This document shows, one piece after another, positions 1 to 8,006 of a stretch of DNA of 55,764 bases. The notes below the pieces were generated by a model. It had not been told where the DNA came from. It saw only the letters and a list, made by a program, of their open reading frames with translations, and did no database searches. The translations under genes and the position numbers were made by a program. The DNA comes from a bacterium. GTDB taxonomy: Bacteria > Moduliflexota > Moduliflexia > Moduliflexales > JAUQPW01. The stretch lies in the NCBI GenBank assembly GCA_030550175.1, contig JAUQPW010000022.1, positions 1-55,764 on the forward strand, in the 5' to 3' direction. Position 1 is the first letter of the stretch, and every line of letters starts with the position of its first letter.

Positions 1-92
1 GTCGATACGGAGAAGGATATATTCGTATGACCATCACCGTGGGCGTGGATCGATTAAAAGAGGCGGTGGAACGGATGAAGTCAGTTCTGTAG
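1..92 (+). CDS. C-terminal fragment of a PLP aminotransferase (class I/II)
   Basis: The window opens inside a gene. Reading codons from base 3, an open frame runs to TAG at 90-92 and ends YIRMTITVGVDRLKEAVERM plus four residues. The pattern G-(Y)-(I/V)-R-(hydrophobic) followed by an amphipathic helix 'RLxEAVERM' is the usual C-terminus of fold-type I aminotransferases such as LL-diaminopimelate, aspartate or histidinol-phosphate aminotransferase. Only about 29 residues are visible, so the substrate cannot be stated. The gene lies about 200 bp upstream of panC on the same strand, separated by a repeat array, so co-transcription is possible but not shown. Confidence 0.5.
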   Translation, partial: RYGEGYIRMTITVGVDRLKEAVERMKSVL

Positions 93-96
93 TAGA

Positions 97-283
97 AGTG
101 TGTGAAGGTGTGGAGGTGTGGGGGTATGGGAGTGTGGGAGTATGGGGGTGTGGGAGTATGGGAGTGTGGGAGTGGGAGAGTGTGGGAATGGCTATACCCC
201 CACCCTTCCATACTCCTACACTCCCACACCCCCTACTTCTCTACACTCCCACACCTCCACACCTCTACACTCCACACACTTTT
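97..283. repeat. G-rich/C-rich short-period inverted array upstream of panC
   Basis: From about 97 to 187 the plus strand repeats a 7-15 nt unit of the type GTGTGGGAGTATGGG. After a short centre (CTATA near 191-195) the complementary type, CCATACTCC/ACACTCCCACACC, continues to about 283. The two arms are imperfect reverse complements; for example 105-122 pairs with 246-265. A transcript could fold into a roughly 90 bp imperfect hairpin. The left arm also fits the G3N1-7 quadruplex pattern several times. The array runs to within 6 nt of the panC ATG and leaves no room for a Shine-Dalgarno sequence. A second array of the same wording lies at 21893-22020. Confidence 0.9.
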
Positions 284-288
284 TTACC

Positions 289-1143
289 ATGCAGAATCCC
301 CGGGTTATCTCTAGCATTCCAGAAATGCAGACCCTTGCCGACCAGGTAAGGAGAGAAGGTAAAAGAATTGGCCTGGTTCCCACCATGGGATACCTTCACG
401 AAGGCCACTTGAGTTTGTTACGGGCGGCCAGAAAGGTAAGTGATGTGCTGGTCATGAGCTTGTTTGTCAATCCGACCCAGTTTGGGCCCCATGAAGATTA
501 TCAGACCTACCCCCGAGATTTTGAGCGGGATCGTGTTCTGGCAGCTTCTGAGGGAACCGACATTATTTTCGCCCCTGCTGCCGAGGATATGTACCCCAAA
601 GGTTATACCACTTGGGTAGAGGTAGTGGGTTTATCGGATAAACTTTGCGGTCAATTCCGTCCCGGACACTTCCGAGGGGTTGCCACCGTAGTCACTAAGC
701 TTTTTAATATCGTAAAACCCCATGTCGCCTTCTTCGGTCAAAAAGATGCTCAACAGAGCATAATTATCCAACGGATGGTTCAGGATCTGAATATGGATAT
801 TCAGATCGAAGTTCTTCCTACGGTTCGGGAGCCGGACGGATTGGCCCTTAGTTCCCGCAATGTATACTTGAGCGAGCAAGAGCACCAGGCTGCACTGGTT
901 TTGAGCCGATCCCTGGACCTTGCCCAAAAACTTATCCAGAACGGTGAGCGATCCACCGCTGTTATCCTTTCGAAGATGAGAGAACTTATTGCCCAGGAAC
1001 CCCTGGTGGCTTTAGAATACGTAGCCATTACGGACCTGACGACATTGGAAGATTTGAAAGAAATCAGCGCCAGGGCACTCATTGCATTGGCCGCTAAGGT
1101 GGGAAAAACTCGGCTGATAGATAATTGTATAGTTTCCCTGTAG
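289..1143 (+). CDS. panC: Pantothenate synthetase PanC
   Basis: This is cytosolic pantoate-beta-alanine ligase, which condenses pantoate and beta-alanine with ATP in the last step of vitamin B5 synthesis. The start is ATG 289 (284 aa, the usual family length). The open frame extends upstream to 118, but that part is only translated repeat DNA (MGVWECGS-type residues). Visible motifs are VPTMGYLHEGHLSLL with the HxGH nucleotide-binding signature near residue 35, the pantoate/ATP-site FGQKDAQQ, and LSSRN, the family's KMSKS equivalent. No ribosome-binding site can be seen because the preceding bases are the C-rich arm of the inverted array. Initiation is therefore either SD-independent or affected by the array structure. 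No panB or panD is adjacent. Confidence 0.95.
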   Translation: MQNPRVISSIPEMQTLADQVRREGKRIGLVPTMGYLHEGHLSLLRAARKVSDVLVMSLFVNPTQFGPHEDYQTYPRDFERDRVLAASEGTDIIFAPAAEDMYPKGYTTWVEVVGLSDKLCGQFRPGHFRGVATVVTKLFNIVKPHVAFFGQKDAQQSIIIQRMVQDLNMDIQIEVLPTVREPDGLALSSRNVYLSEQEHQAALVLSRSLDLAQKLIQNGERSTAVILSKMRELIAQEPLVALEYVAITDLTTLEDLKEISARALIALAAKVGKTRLIDNCIVSL

Positions 1144-1488
1144 TACTTCCTCCATGGCCGATGCCTGGATTATACGCAGGTCCCAGGTCTTCTAACTTCT
1201 TCAAGAGGACCCCCCCTTCCAGGGGGATTTAAAAGGTTACCTGCCCAATTCTCCCCTGGAGGGGGTTAGAGGGGCGTCTAGAGGATAAAAAGGCTAGCCC
1301 CGGCGGGATGACCTATTTAACAGCTACGGAGCTTGAAAAAATTCTGAATTTCCCGGCGAAAGTTGGGGACTACCAACAGTTCGCCCGTGATGGGGCTTTT
1401 CAGCTTAACCTGGCGTCTATGCCCCCGGCCCCTCTCCTTTCTGAGGTAGACTTTTGGACCTGACCCCTTCGACTTTACGGTGAGGAGT
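1144..1488. other. Non-coding gap with two palindromic sequences
   Basis: This 345 bp gap between convergent genes has no convincing ORF. It holds an inverted repeat of the type CCCCCCTTCCAGGGGGAT (about 1206-1227) facing CTCCCCTGGAGGGGGTTAG (about 1252-1270), which could act as a terminator-like hairpin. Next comes a copy of the MITE-like element at about 1276-1424, listed separately. Confidence 0.7.
1276..1424. repeat. MITE-like dispersed palindromic element, copy 1
   Basis: This segment matches 45771-45928 in order and wording: a TAGCCCCGGCGGG block, a (G)ACCTATTTAA block, CTACGGAGCTT, AAAAATTCTGAATT, GGGG(A/G)CTACCAAC, GTTCGCCC, and finally GGGGCTTTTCAGCTTAACC followed by TGGCGTCTATGCC. 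The ends are degenerate inverted repeats (GCGTCTA.. against ..TGGCGTCTATGC). It carries no ORF. The left end is more decayed than in the second copy. Confidence 0.75.
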
Positions 1489-2940
1489 TTAGAATCTCAG
1501 CTTATAAACTTCTTTAGCCGTGGCAAACTCTTTGTCATCAAATACCTTTAAGCTAAAAAAGTATTCTTTACCCTCTTCAAGCTTGATATCATCCGGGTGT
1601 CCGGTATTGAAGGCTCTGGAGAATTCTACGGTCCAGATACCGTCTTTATAGACACCTTTAGCTTGAATATCGCCACGACTCCCGGTGAAAGGGGCAACGA
1701 GATAACCGGGGATGAGGTCTCCCTTGTTGTACTTCTTTTTCGGATTAAAGGCCACGGCCTCACCGGCCAGGAGGACCGGAAGGCCCGTCTGTTCCTTATC
1801 GGGATTTAGCATAAAGAGGGGTCTATTTTCCTGTTCTTGAATATTAGGCGTATAACCATGGCGATAAGCTTCCACCCCGTCAATTTTAATCTTGGTGGTA
1901 TCCATGGCGTCCGGTTTCCGTCCATCTGAATTGGGATCCTGAACGGGTCCCAACATCCAATCATCTGCCTGCCCTACAGGGTTACTACGGGCAGCCCGCC
2001 AAATCCAGAGATCTGCCAGTTCTGCGGGAGTATTGGTGTGCATAGCTTTGGCTTTATGGCACATGGCCGTACACCCTTTGTCCGCAGTTGAGAAGGGGGG
2101 AATGGGTGTTATCGGAAAGATAATAGCCAGTCGATCTTCTTCTTCTTTACCGAGTTCCCAGGTCGTTCCATTATAAATCCAGGGTCTGTGTTGAATCGAT
2201 TCGGTCTGGCTGGCATCTTTCCAAATGGCCAGAAGGTAGAGCCTGCTATCCTTTTGAAGAGCCTTTAAGGTAACTGTAGGACCTTCTCGGGCCTTTATCT
2301 CGGTTGCGACCTGTAAAGGCCTGGCCTGTGCCCAGGCCGGATCTTCTGCCACTCCGTCCACAACGGGAGGATTATCTGTTTTTACTGCCTGAAGGAGGGT
2401 GGAAGCGATCATCTCCAGGGTTTCCTGGGCTAAGTCTCGAATATCCTGATCCGGGTCCTGAAGGACGGTTTTTAAAAGCTCAATACTCTTGGCATCTCCC
2501 AGCTCGGAGAGAATAGCTACGGCAGAAAATCTGATCTCCTGACTGGGATCTTTTAAAGCTTTGGCGAGAAGATCTAAGGCCTTTGGATCCCCGAATTTAT
2601 ATAAAGCTCCGGAAGCAATAAGTCGGACACTGATATCCGGATCTTTGAGGGCTTTCAGGAAGGCATCTCGAGATTTTTCATTGCCCATTCTAAAAAGGAC
2701 GATAGCTGCAGCACTTCGCACCTCCCCGCTCTTCTGCTTTAACATGATTTCCACCAGGGGCTCGATAAGATTCGGATCTTGATACTGCCCCAGGGCTTCT
2801 ACAGCTTCTTCCCTTTCATCAGGATCATCGCTCCGGAGCCGTTGGAGAAGATACTCCACTTCTTCAACGGCATAGGGAATCGTAAAGGAAAGTAATAGAC
2901 TTAACGTTAATACCCCTATAACCAGGTACCATCGTTTCAT
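1489..2940 (-). CDS. Exported HEAT-repeat protein with ethylbenzene-dehydrogenase-type haem-binding domain
   Basis: The start is placed at ATG 2940 (483 aa), where a signal peptide begins (MKRWYLVIGVLTLSLLLSF); an in-frame Met 13 codons upstream would precede it. Residues about 25-180 are four to five HEAT-like helical repeats of the pattern DPDxxVRxxAxxALxxxGD. From about 195 a beta-rich domain starts with VVDGVAEDPAWAQA, the opening of the EB_dh/DMSO-reductase-type haem-binding family, and runs to the C-terminus. It contains Cys290-x3-Cys294-His295 (GCTAMCHK), a CX3CH variant of the c-haem motif, followed by MHT. A periplasmic electron-transfer or haem-carrying role is inferred from the family. 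No oxidoreductase partner subunit is adjacent. It lies divergent from the PpiD-like gene. Confidence 0.75.
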   Translation of the reverse strand: MKRWYLVIGVLTLSLLLSFTIPYAVEEVEYLLQRLRSDDPDEREEAVEALGQYQDPNLIEPLVEIMLKQKSGEVRSAAAIVLFRMGNEKSRDAFLKALKDPDISVRLIASGALYKFGDPKALDLLAKALKDPSQEIRFSAVAILSELGDAKSIELLKTVLQDPDQDIRDLAQETLEMIASTLLQAVKTDNPPVVDGVAEDPAWAQARPLQVATEIKAREGPTVTLKALQKDSRLYLLAIWKDASQTESIQHRPWIYNGTTWELGKEEEDRLAIIFPITPIPPFSTADKGCTAMCHKAKAMHTNTPAELADLWIWRAARSNPVGQADDWMLGPVQDPNSDGRKPDAMDTTKIKIDGVEAYRHGYTPNIQEQENRPLFMLNPDKEQTGLPVLLAGEAVAFNPKKKYNKGDLIPGYLVAPFTGSRGDIQAKGVYKDGIWTVEFSRAFNTGHPDDIKLEEGKEYFFSLKVFDDKEFATAKEVYKLRF

Positions 2941-2985
2941 AAGTTTAATATAGTAACACGGATGACTTAAAAAAACCATTTTTTG

Positions 2986-3013
2986 TTGCGATTTTTTAGA
3001 AGAAGACTATAAT
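2986..3013 (+). promoter_or_regulatory. Predicted sigma70 promoter for the PpiD-like gene
   Basis: TTGCGA (2986-2991), a 16 bp spacer and a perfect TATAAT (3008-3013) sit in the intergenic region upstream of the gene at 3212. The leader would be about 190 nt. Prediction from motif match only. Confidence 0.4.
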
Positions 3014-3211
3014 ATAGTAACTGTTCACTACAAGTGGAAAAACAATCCCACAGCGTTGCCTAATCCTTCAGAGGTAACGTCTTTACGAGGAACAGGTATA
3101 AGACCGGAGTGTCCTGAAGATTTGAGGATTATTCTTCATCTTCGTGAGTTTAGGTGTTCGGATATCTTTATAAAGAGATGAAGATAAGAAAGTAAGGAGG
3201 AACTTGGAACC

Positions 3212-5131
3212 ATGCTCGCGGCCATGCGAAATAATATCAAAAAATTAAGTATTACCCTCTGGCTGGTAATAGCTTCCTTTATTCTGACTATTTTTCTGGT
3301 TTGGGGTAAAGGATCTTTGGGTACCGGAGGGGCGTCCAATATAGTTGCCACGGTGGAAGGCAAAGAGATTCATCAGCGAGAACTGCAAATGACCCGTAAT
3401 CGGCTCTATAATTTCTACCGGAACCTTTATAAAGATAAATTTACAGAAGATCTTGTGAAAAACCTAAATTTAGAGAGAATGGCTTTGGAGAGCCTGATTG
3501 AAAAGGAATTATTATTGGCCGAAGCTGAAAAGCAGGGAATGAAAGTCTCTGAAGAGGAGTTGTTAGATACCATCACCAAGTACCAGGTCTTTCAGAGGGA
3601 TGGAAAGTTCGATCCTGATCAATATAAGTTTGTCTTGTTGAGGTCGGGGATAACTCCCCAGGAGTTTGAAGAGAGTGTTCGAGAAGATTTACTTATTCAG
3701 AAGCTCGAAGCTACCATCCAGGATGGGATTAAAGTTTCTGACAAGGAAGTAGAGATGGAGTATCGGCTCCAAAATGAGAAAGTCAAGATAGAGTATGTTG
3801 CCATCAAACCGAGTACTTTTCGGAAGGATGTAACGGTAACCGATGAGGAAATCGCCAGGTACTATGAAGACCATAAAGAGGATTTTAAGACCCCTGACCG
3901 GGTCCGGGTCAATTATCTGTATATAGACCCGCAAACCTTTATCGACCAGGTGACCGTAGAGGAGTCCGAGATCCAGGATTATTTTGATCAGCACAGGGAT
4001 CAATTTCCCAAAGAAAAACGGATAAAAGCCCGTCATATTCTCTTCAAGGTTCCCCCGGGGGCAGACCCGGAGAAAGAACAGGAAGTTAAGAAGAGAGCCG
4101 AAGAGGTTTTACAAAAGATTAAAGAAGGTGCGGATTTTGCTGCCATGGCCAGGCAGTATTCTGAAGAACCCGGGGCTGCTGAAAATGGAGGAGATCTCGG
4201 ATATTTTACCAAAGGAAAAATGGTCGAGCCCTTTGAAAAAGCCGCTTTTTCTCTGAAGAAGAGCGAGGTGAGCGACTTGGTAAGAACGGAGTTTGGTTAT
4301 CATATTATCAAAGTAGAAGACATCGTCGGCGAGAATCCATACGAAGAAGCCAAACCCAGGATTCAGACCATTCTGAAAAGGGAAAAAGCCCAGGAGGTAG
4401 CCCGTCAGCGGGCAGACGAAATCTATCAAAAAGCCCTGGAGACCAAAGATCTCAAGCAGACTGCCGAAGCTACAGGTCTGCCTCTCAAGACCAGTAACCT
4501 GTTTGCCCGTATGGAACCCGTAGGTCCTGAAATGGGGATCCTGATTCCTTTTCAGGAAGCTGCTTTTACCCTTTCTCCCGGAGAAATCAGCCAGGTGGTG
4601 GAAGTGCCGGGTGCCGGATTTTATATCCTGCAGCTTGTGGAGAAAAAAGACTCCTACATCCCTTCCCTGGAAGAAGCCAGAGAACAGGTTAAAGAGAAGA
4701 TCATAGACAATAGGGCCATGGAGTTGGCCGAGAAAAAAGCCAACGAGTTCCTGGCAGAGCTTAAAGCCGGAGCTTCCTGGGAATCTTTATTGGAAAAGTA
4801 TCAATTAACCCCGGTTAAGCCAGAACCCTTCAACCGGCGATGGTTTCTGAATGATATGGCCGAAAAATCAGAAGAGATCATTCGTACGGCCTTTTCTTTA
4901 GATGTAAACCAAGTCAGTGACCCCATTAAAACACCCGGAGGATTCGTCCTCTTAAAGGTCGTAGAAAAGCCCGGAATCGATGAAAAGAAATTTCAAGAGG
5001 AGAAAGAAAACCTTCGAAAGAGCCTTCTTCAACAGAAGCAGAGTATGGCCTATCGGGAGTTTATAGAAGAACTCAAGAAAAAGGCTAACATTAAACCTCC
5101 CTTGAACCAACTGCTTCAGTCCAGGGCTTAG
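3212..5131 (+). CDS. ppiD: PpiD/SurA-type membrane-anchored peptidyl-prolyl isomerase
   Basis: This is a periplasmic folding chaperone tethered to the inner membrane. The start is ATG 3212 with AAGGAGG 10 nt upstream; 639 aa is the usual PpiD size. A short cytosolic segment is followed by one membrane helix (about residues 14-32, LSITLWLVIASFILTIFLVW). Residues about 40-190 are the SurA_N-type helical chaperone region. A parvulin domain begins near residue 270 (RIKARHILF) and continues through GGDLGYF and FGYHIIKVED. A second degenerate parvulin-like domain covers about 400-500, and a helical tail ends the protein. It works on outer-membrane or secreted proteins and fits the many exported proteins nearby. 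The gene symbol reflects architecture and is not proof of orthology. Confidence 0.85.
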   Translation: MLAAMRNNIKKLSITLWLVIASFILTIFLVWGKGSLGTGGASNIVATVEGKEIHQRELQMTRNRLYNFYRNLYKDKFTEDLVKNLNLERMALESLIEKELLLAEAEKQGMKVSEEELLDTITKYQVFQRDGKFDPDQYKFVLLRSGITPQEFEESVREDLLIQKLEATIQDGIKVSDKEVEMEYRLQNEKVKIEYVAIKPSTFRKDVTVTDEEIARYYEDHKEDFKTPDRVRVNYLYIDPQTFIDQVTVEESEIQDYFDQHRDQFPKEKRIKARHILFKVPPGADPEKEQEVKKRAEEVLQKIKEGADFAAMARQYSEEPGAAENGGDLGYFTKGKMVEPFEKAAFSLKKSEVSDLVRTEFGYHIIKVEDIVGENPYEEAKPRIQTILKREKAQEVARQRADEIYQKALETKDLKQTAEATGLPLKTSNLFARMEPVGPEMGILIPFQEAAFTLSPGEISQVVEVPGAGFYILQLVEKKDSYIPSLEEAREQVKEKIIDNRAMELAEKKANEFLAELKAGASWESLLEKYQLTPVKPEPFNRRWFLNDMAEKSEEIIRTAFSLDVNQVSDPIKTPGGFVLLKVVEKPGIDEKKFQEEKENLRKSLLQQKQSMAYREFIEELKKKANIKPPLNQLLQSRA

Positions 5132-5148
5132 AGTCACCCCGGAGGTTT

Positions 5149-5228
5149 AAAAAGAAAGAACGGCAGATAGAGACGCCCTACAAGGCGTCTCGGAGTTGGT
5201 AAATTTCATATCTCCGTTCTTTCTTTTT
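5149..5228. terminator. Nested inverted repeat, bidirectional terminator
   Basis: It lies between convergent genes. The outer arms AAAGAAAGAACGG (5151-5163) and CCGTTCTTTCTTT (5214-5226) are near-perfect complements, with T-runs in both reading directions. Inside is a second perfect 8 bp hairpin, GAGACGCC/GGCGTCTC (5170-5177 and 5184-5191). Confidence 0.7.
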
Positions 5229-6265
5229 TATTTTCCCACGTACACCACATTCTTCAACGGCTGTCCGTGGTATACCCGATTTATATTATCTGCTATATCT
5301 CGTAAACGACCTTGAAGGGTACTTTCGGCTCTTCCAGAAATATGCGGGGTCATAATCACGTTATCCAGATCCTGAAAAGGGAATCGAGACGGAAAGCATT
5401 GCTCGTCGGAAGTGGAAGGATACCCCCGAGGATACCGGTACCACACATCCAGAGCGGCCCCCGCAATCTTCTTTTCCCTTAAAGCCTGATAAAGAGCCTC
5501 TTCATTCACAATTTCGGCTCGGGCGACGTTGATTAAATAGGCGGTGGGTTTCATCATGTTAAATTCCTTGGCTCCGATGAGACCCCGGGTTTCTTCGGTA
5601 AGGGGGCAGCAGAGAACGATAAAATCGGCCTGACTCAGGAGTTGAGTTAAATCTTCTTTTCCCCCAAGAAAATCTACCTGGGAGGCTTTAGAATCCTGAA
5701 TTCCTTCCTTACCGTGTTTTCGGATGGCCCAAATCTTCATGGAAAAAGCCCGTGCCCTCACGGCAATTTCCTGACCGATATGGCCGAAGCCGATAAGGCC
5801 TAGAATCTTGTTCTGCAACTCTCCTACCAAAGGCTCGGCAAAAAACGGCTTATGACCCCAGAAACCCCGTCTTAGATCCGCATCGTATTTTTTGAGTTGT
5901 TTACTCAAAACCAACAGGGCCATCAGGACAAATTCAGCGATACTGACTTCATGATTATATACATTGGCCAGAACAACGCCTGGGGGGAGTGCTTCTAAGT
6001 CGAAGGCTTCTAAACCGGCGAAAGGAGCCTGAACCAGTCGGAGTTTCTTTGCAACTGCCCCCATTTTCTTTGTAAAACCTGGCGCCACTATCACGTCGGC
6101 CTCTTCTATCAAAGAGAGGGCTTTCGGATCCTCCAATTTTCCCGGAACAGGAATAAATTCACAGGGTACTTGAACCCTTGCCTGGAGACCCTCCAGGGCG
6201 GTAACCGCCATGTTCCCAAGTAAAAGAACTTTTAAAGATTCTGTTTGAGTTTGACTCATAGGCAT
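5228..6265 (-). CDS. D-isomer specific 2-hydroxyacid dehydrogenase
   Basis: This is an NAD(P)-dependent oxidoreductase of the D-2-hydroxyacid dehydrogenase family (345 aa). The Rossmann signature is GLIGFGHIGQEIA near residue 155-165. The conserved NVARAEIVNEEAL carries the catalytic Arg, and TPHISGRAE carries the catalytic His near residue 315. GAALDVWY is typical for the family. The start is ATG 6265 or the in-frame ATG two codons later; GAGAGG lies just upstream and could serve either. The substrate is not determinable (phosphoglycerate, glyoxylate and others are possible). It converges on the PpiD-like gene over the terminator at 5149-5228 and lies about 45 bp downstream of the GT-C-like gene on the same strand. 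Confidence 0.85.
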   Translation of the reverse strand: MPMSQTQTESLKVLLLGNMAVTALEGLQARVQVPCEFIPVPGKLEDPKALSLIEEADVIVAPGFTKKMGAVAKKLRLVQAPFAGLEAFDLEALPPGVVLANVYNHEVSIAEFVLMALLVLSKQLKKYDADLRRGFWGHKPFFAEPLVGELQNKILGLIGFGHIGQEIAVRARAFSMKIWAIRKHGKEGIQDSKASQVDFLGGKEDLTQLLSQADFIVLCCPLTEETRGLIGAKEFNMMKPTAYLINVARAEIVNEEALYQALREKKIAGAALDVWYRYPRGYPSTSDEQCFPSRFPFQDLDNVIMTPHISGRAESTLQGRLRDIADNINRVYHGQPLKNVVYVGK

Positions 6266-6310
6266 GGACCTCTCATTCTGTTAGTTTACCTTTTCGATTA
6301 GGTAGGGGAC

Positions 6311-7954
6311 CTATTGGCATTGATTTTCCAGATCGTATAACTTTACCTTTGCGTCCTGATAAAGTAAACGACCTTGCGGGACGTTGGTAAGGGTGTCTGT
6401 AATCAAGTATCTAATATAATAATCGCAATAAAGTAAAGGGTACTGCCGATCGTTAAGAATTTGTAAAAGTTTTTGATCTTTGTTGTTGACACTAGTAGGA
6501 ATTCGAGAGGCATAGCCAAAGGTCATGGGTTTTTCGTGAATGGTTTGATAGTAAAGTGCCGGCGTAGGTCGGGCGGTGGTATCGATGATCCCCCCGGTAT
6601 CCGGTAAGTCCTTCAAGACCTTCACGTAGTCTGGCACACTGAGTTTGGAGGCCGGAATGGGTTTCGGTAGATATTCCAGGAAAAGCATGATCAGGAATAG
6701 CCCTGCCCACCTTCGCTTTCCTATAAATCCATGGAAAAGGACTTTGAATCCTGCAGCACAGATAACTGCTGCGCTGAGTACGGTGATAACCATCATTCGC
6801 ACGGGAGCACCGGAAAGTTTTACCGCAGGGAATACCACTTCCAGTAGAGCATAAGGCAATTTTATGAAGGGGATCTCTTTTCCACCTACCTGCAGGACGG
6901 GTCCTAGACTCAGGACGGTAAAGAAAACGAGGATAAGGTACCAGAGTCCTAAATCCCGGAGAGGGACTTTATGCCTCCGGATCCATACCAGCATCAGAAG
7001 GCAGAAAACGGAAATACCTATATGAACGCTACTTTCATCGATATTACCGGGTAATTTGGACCAATAAAATCGGGTTAAATGGGCAAAGCGCCAATGGCCT
7101 CCGGGAATGAAAGGGGCCAGCAGGTCTAAGGAATATTCCTCGGGTTGGTGGGCGCCTATAAAGGGGTCTTTCCTGTTTATGAGCAGCAGGGAAATGACCA
7201 GAGGTCCTGTAGTCAAGAGGGCAACCGTGAGAAAGGTTATCAAAGGAGTTAAATACTCCCTTCTGAGAAAGAAAAAGAAATCTTTTTTGAAGGCATACCA
7301 GATCAAAATCAAAAAGCCGATCAAAACCGAATAAAAAAAGTAATAATAATCGCAAAGGATAATCGCAAAGAGTACAAAGGCGGAGGCTAGGGCCATCGCC
7401 ACGCCGGGTTTAGTAACCAGTCTGTACCAGCAGAGTACAAAGAGAGGGATCCATTCCAGAGACTCCAGGTTCAGGTGTCCCTGGGCATGGGCAAAGTGAT
7501 AATTGGAGAAGGTAAAGATATAGCCTGCCAGGAGGCTACCGCCGTAAGACCGGGTGAAATAATAGGCCAGTAAAAAAGCGGTCAGTCCGCCCATAACGAA
7601 GGAAAAAATAACAATAAAATTATAAGCTTCTGTCAGTGTCAAAAATTTTAGCAAGCCTGAAGCCATGAAACCGTTGAACGGATTCAAGGTATGTCCCAGG
7701 AGGGTCATATCGGACGGATAGCGAAGATAGATTGTATGCCAGGGGGATTGATGAAGTTGGGTGATGGCCTTATGGACCCACCACAGATTCCAGAGATTCT
7801 GTAATCCGTCCCCTTGATCTGCAAACAAATGGGTAGAGAATAATCCGATGAGGGGGTAGTTAAGAATCCAGAAAAAGGTGAAATAGAAAAAGATGGGGGG
7901 CAATCCCATCCTGGTTACGAGAAACACTCCCTGCTTGAGGTTACCTTTCACCAT
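6311..7954 (-). CDS. Polytopic membrane protein, GT-C glycosyltransferase-like
   Basis: This 547 aa protein has about 11-13 hydrophobic segments spread over residues 15-430 and a soluble C-terminal domain of about 110 residues. After the first membrane helix comes FADQGDGLQNLWNLWW, an acidic D-x-x-D motif in the first external loop that resembles the catalytic loop of GT-C (YfhO/dolichyl-phosphate-sugar type) transferases. AHAQGHLNLESLEW in a later loop also fits. The likely role is lipid-linked sugar transfer at the cytoplasmic membrane, but no substrate can be assigned. The start is uncertain: no clear SD precedes the first ATG (7954), and a later ATG at residue 16 is possible. The hairpin at 7965-7990 lies immediately upstream. 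Confidence 0.55.
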   Translation of the reverse strand: MVKGNLKQGVFLVTRMGLPPIFFYFTFFWILNYPLIGLFSTHLFADQGDGLQNLWNLWWVHKAITQLHQSPWHTIYLRYPSDMTLLGHTLNPFNGFMASGLLKFLTLTEAYNFIVIFSFVMGGLTAFLLAYYFTRSYGGSLLAGYIFTFSNYHFAHAQGHLNLESLEWIPLFVLCWYRLVTKPGVAMALASAFVLFAIILCDYYYFFYSVLIGFLILIWYAFKKDFFFFLRREYLTPLITFLTVALLTTGPLVISLLLINRKDPFIGAHQPEEYSLDLLAPFIPGGHWRFAHLTRFYWSKLPGNIDESSVHIGISVFCLLMLVWIRRHKVPLRDLGLWYLILVFFTVLSLGPVLQVGGKEIPFIKLPYALLEVVFPAVKLSGAPVRMMVITVLSAAVICAAGFKVLFHGFIGKRRWAGLFLIMLFLEYLPKPIPASKLSVPDYVKVLKDLPDTGGIIDTTARPTPALYYQTIHEKPMTFGYASRIPTSVNNKDQKLLQILNDRQYPLLYCDYYIRYLITDTLTNVPQGRLLYQDAKVKLYDLENQCQ

Positions 7955-7964
7955 GGATTCAGGT

Positions 7965-7990
7965 CGGTAGCGTGGGGTTTCACGCTACCG
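7965..7990. terminator. Perfect 10 bp hairpin between two minus-strand genes
   Basis: CGGTAGCGTG (7965-7974), loop GGGTTT, CACGCTACCG (7981-7990). It follows the stop of the dehydratase gene (8007) and sits about 10 bp before the start of the membrane-protein gene. No long T-run follows, so it may be an attenuator or an mRNA 3'-end stabiliser and not a strong terminator. Confidence 0.5.
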
Positions 7991-8006
7991 GGGATAAACG
8001 ATGAGA

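Noticed and set aside
97..283. Possible CRISPR array
   Set aside because: Units are 7-15 nt with no unique spacers, and the second half is the inverted complement of the first.
118..288. N-terminal extension of the panC frame
   Set aside because: It is translation of the GTGTGGGAGTATGGG array; PanC proteins start at the Met encoded at 289 and the total length is then normal.
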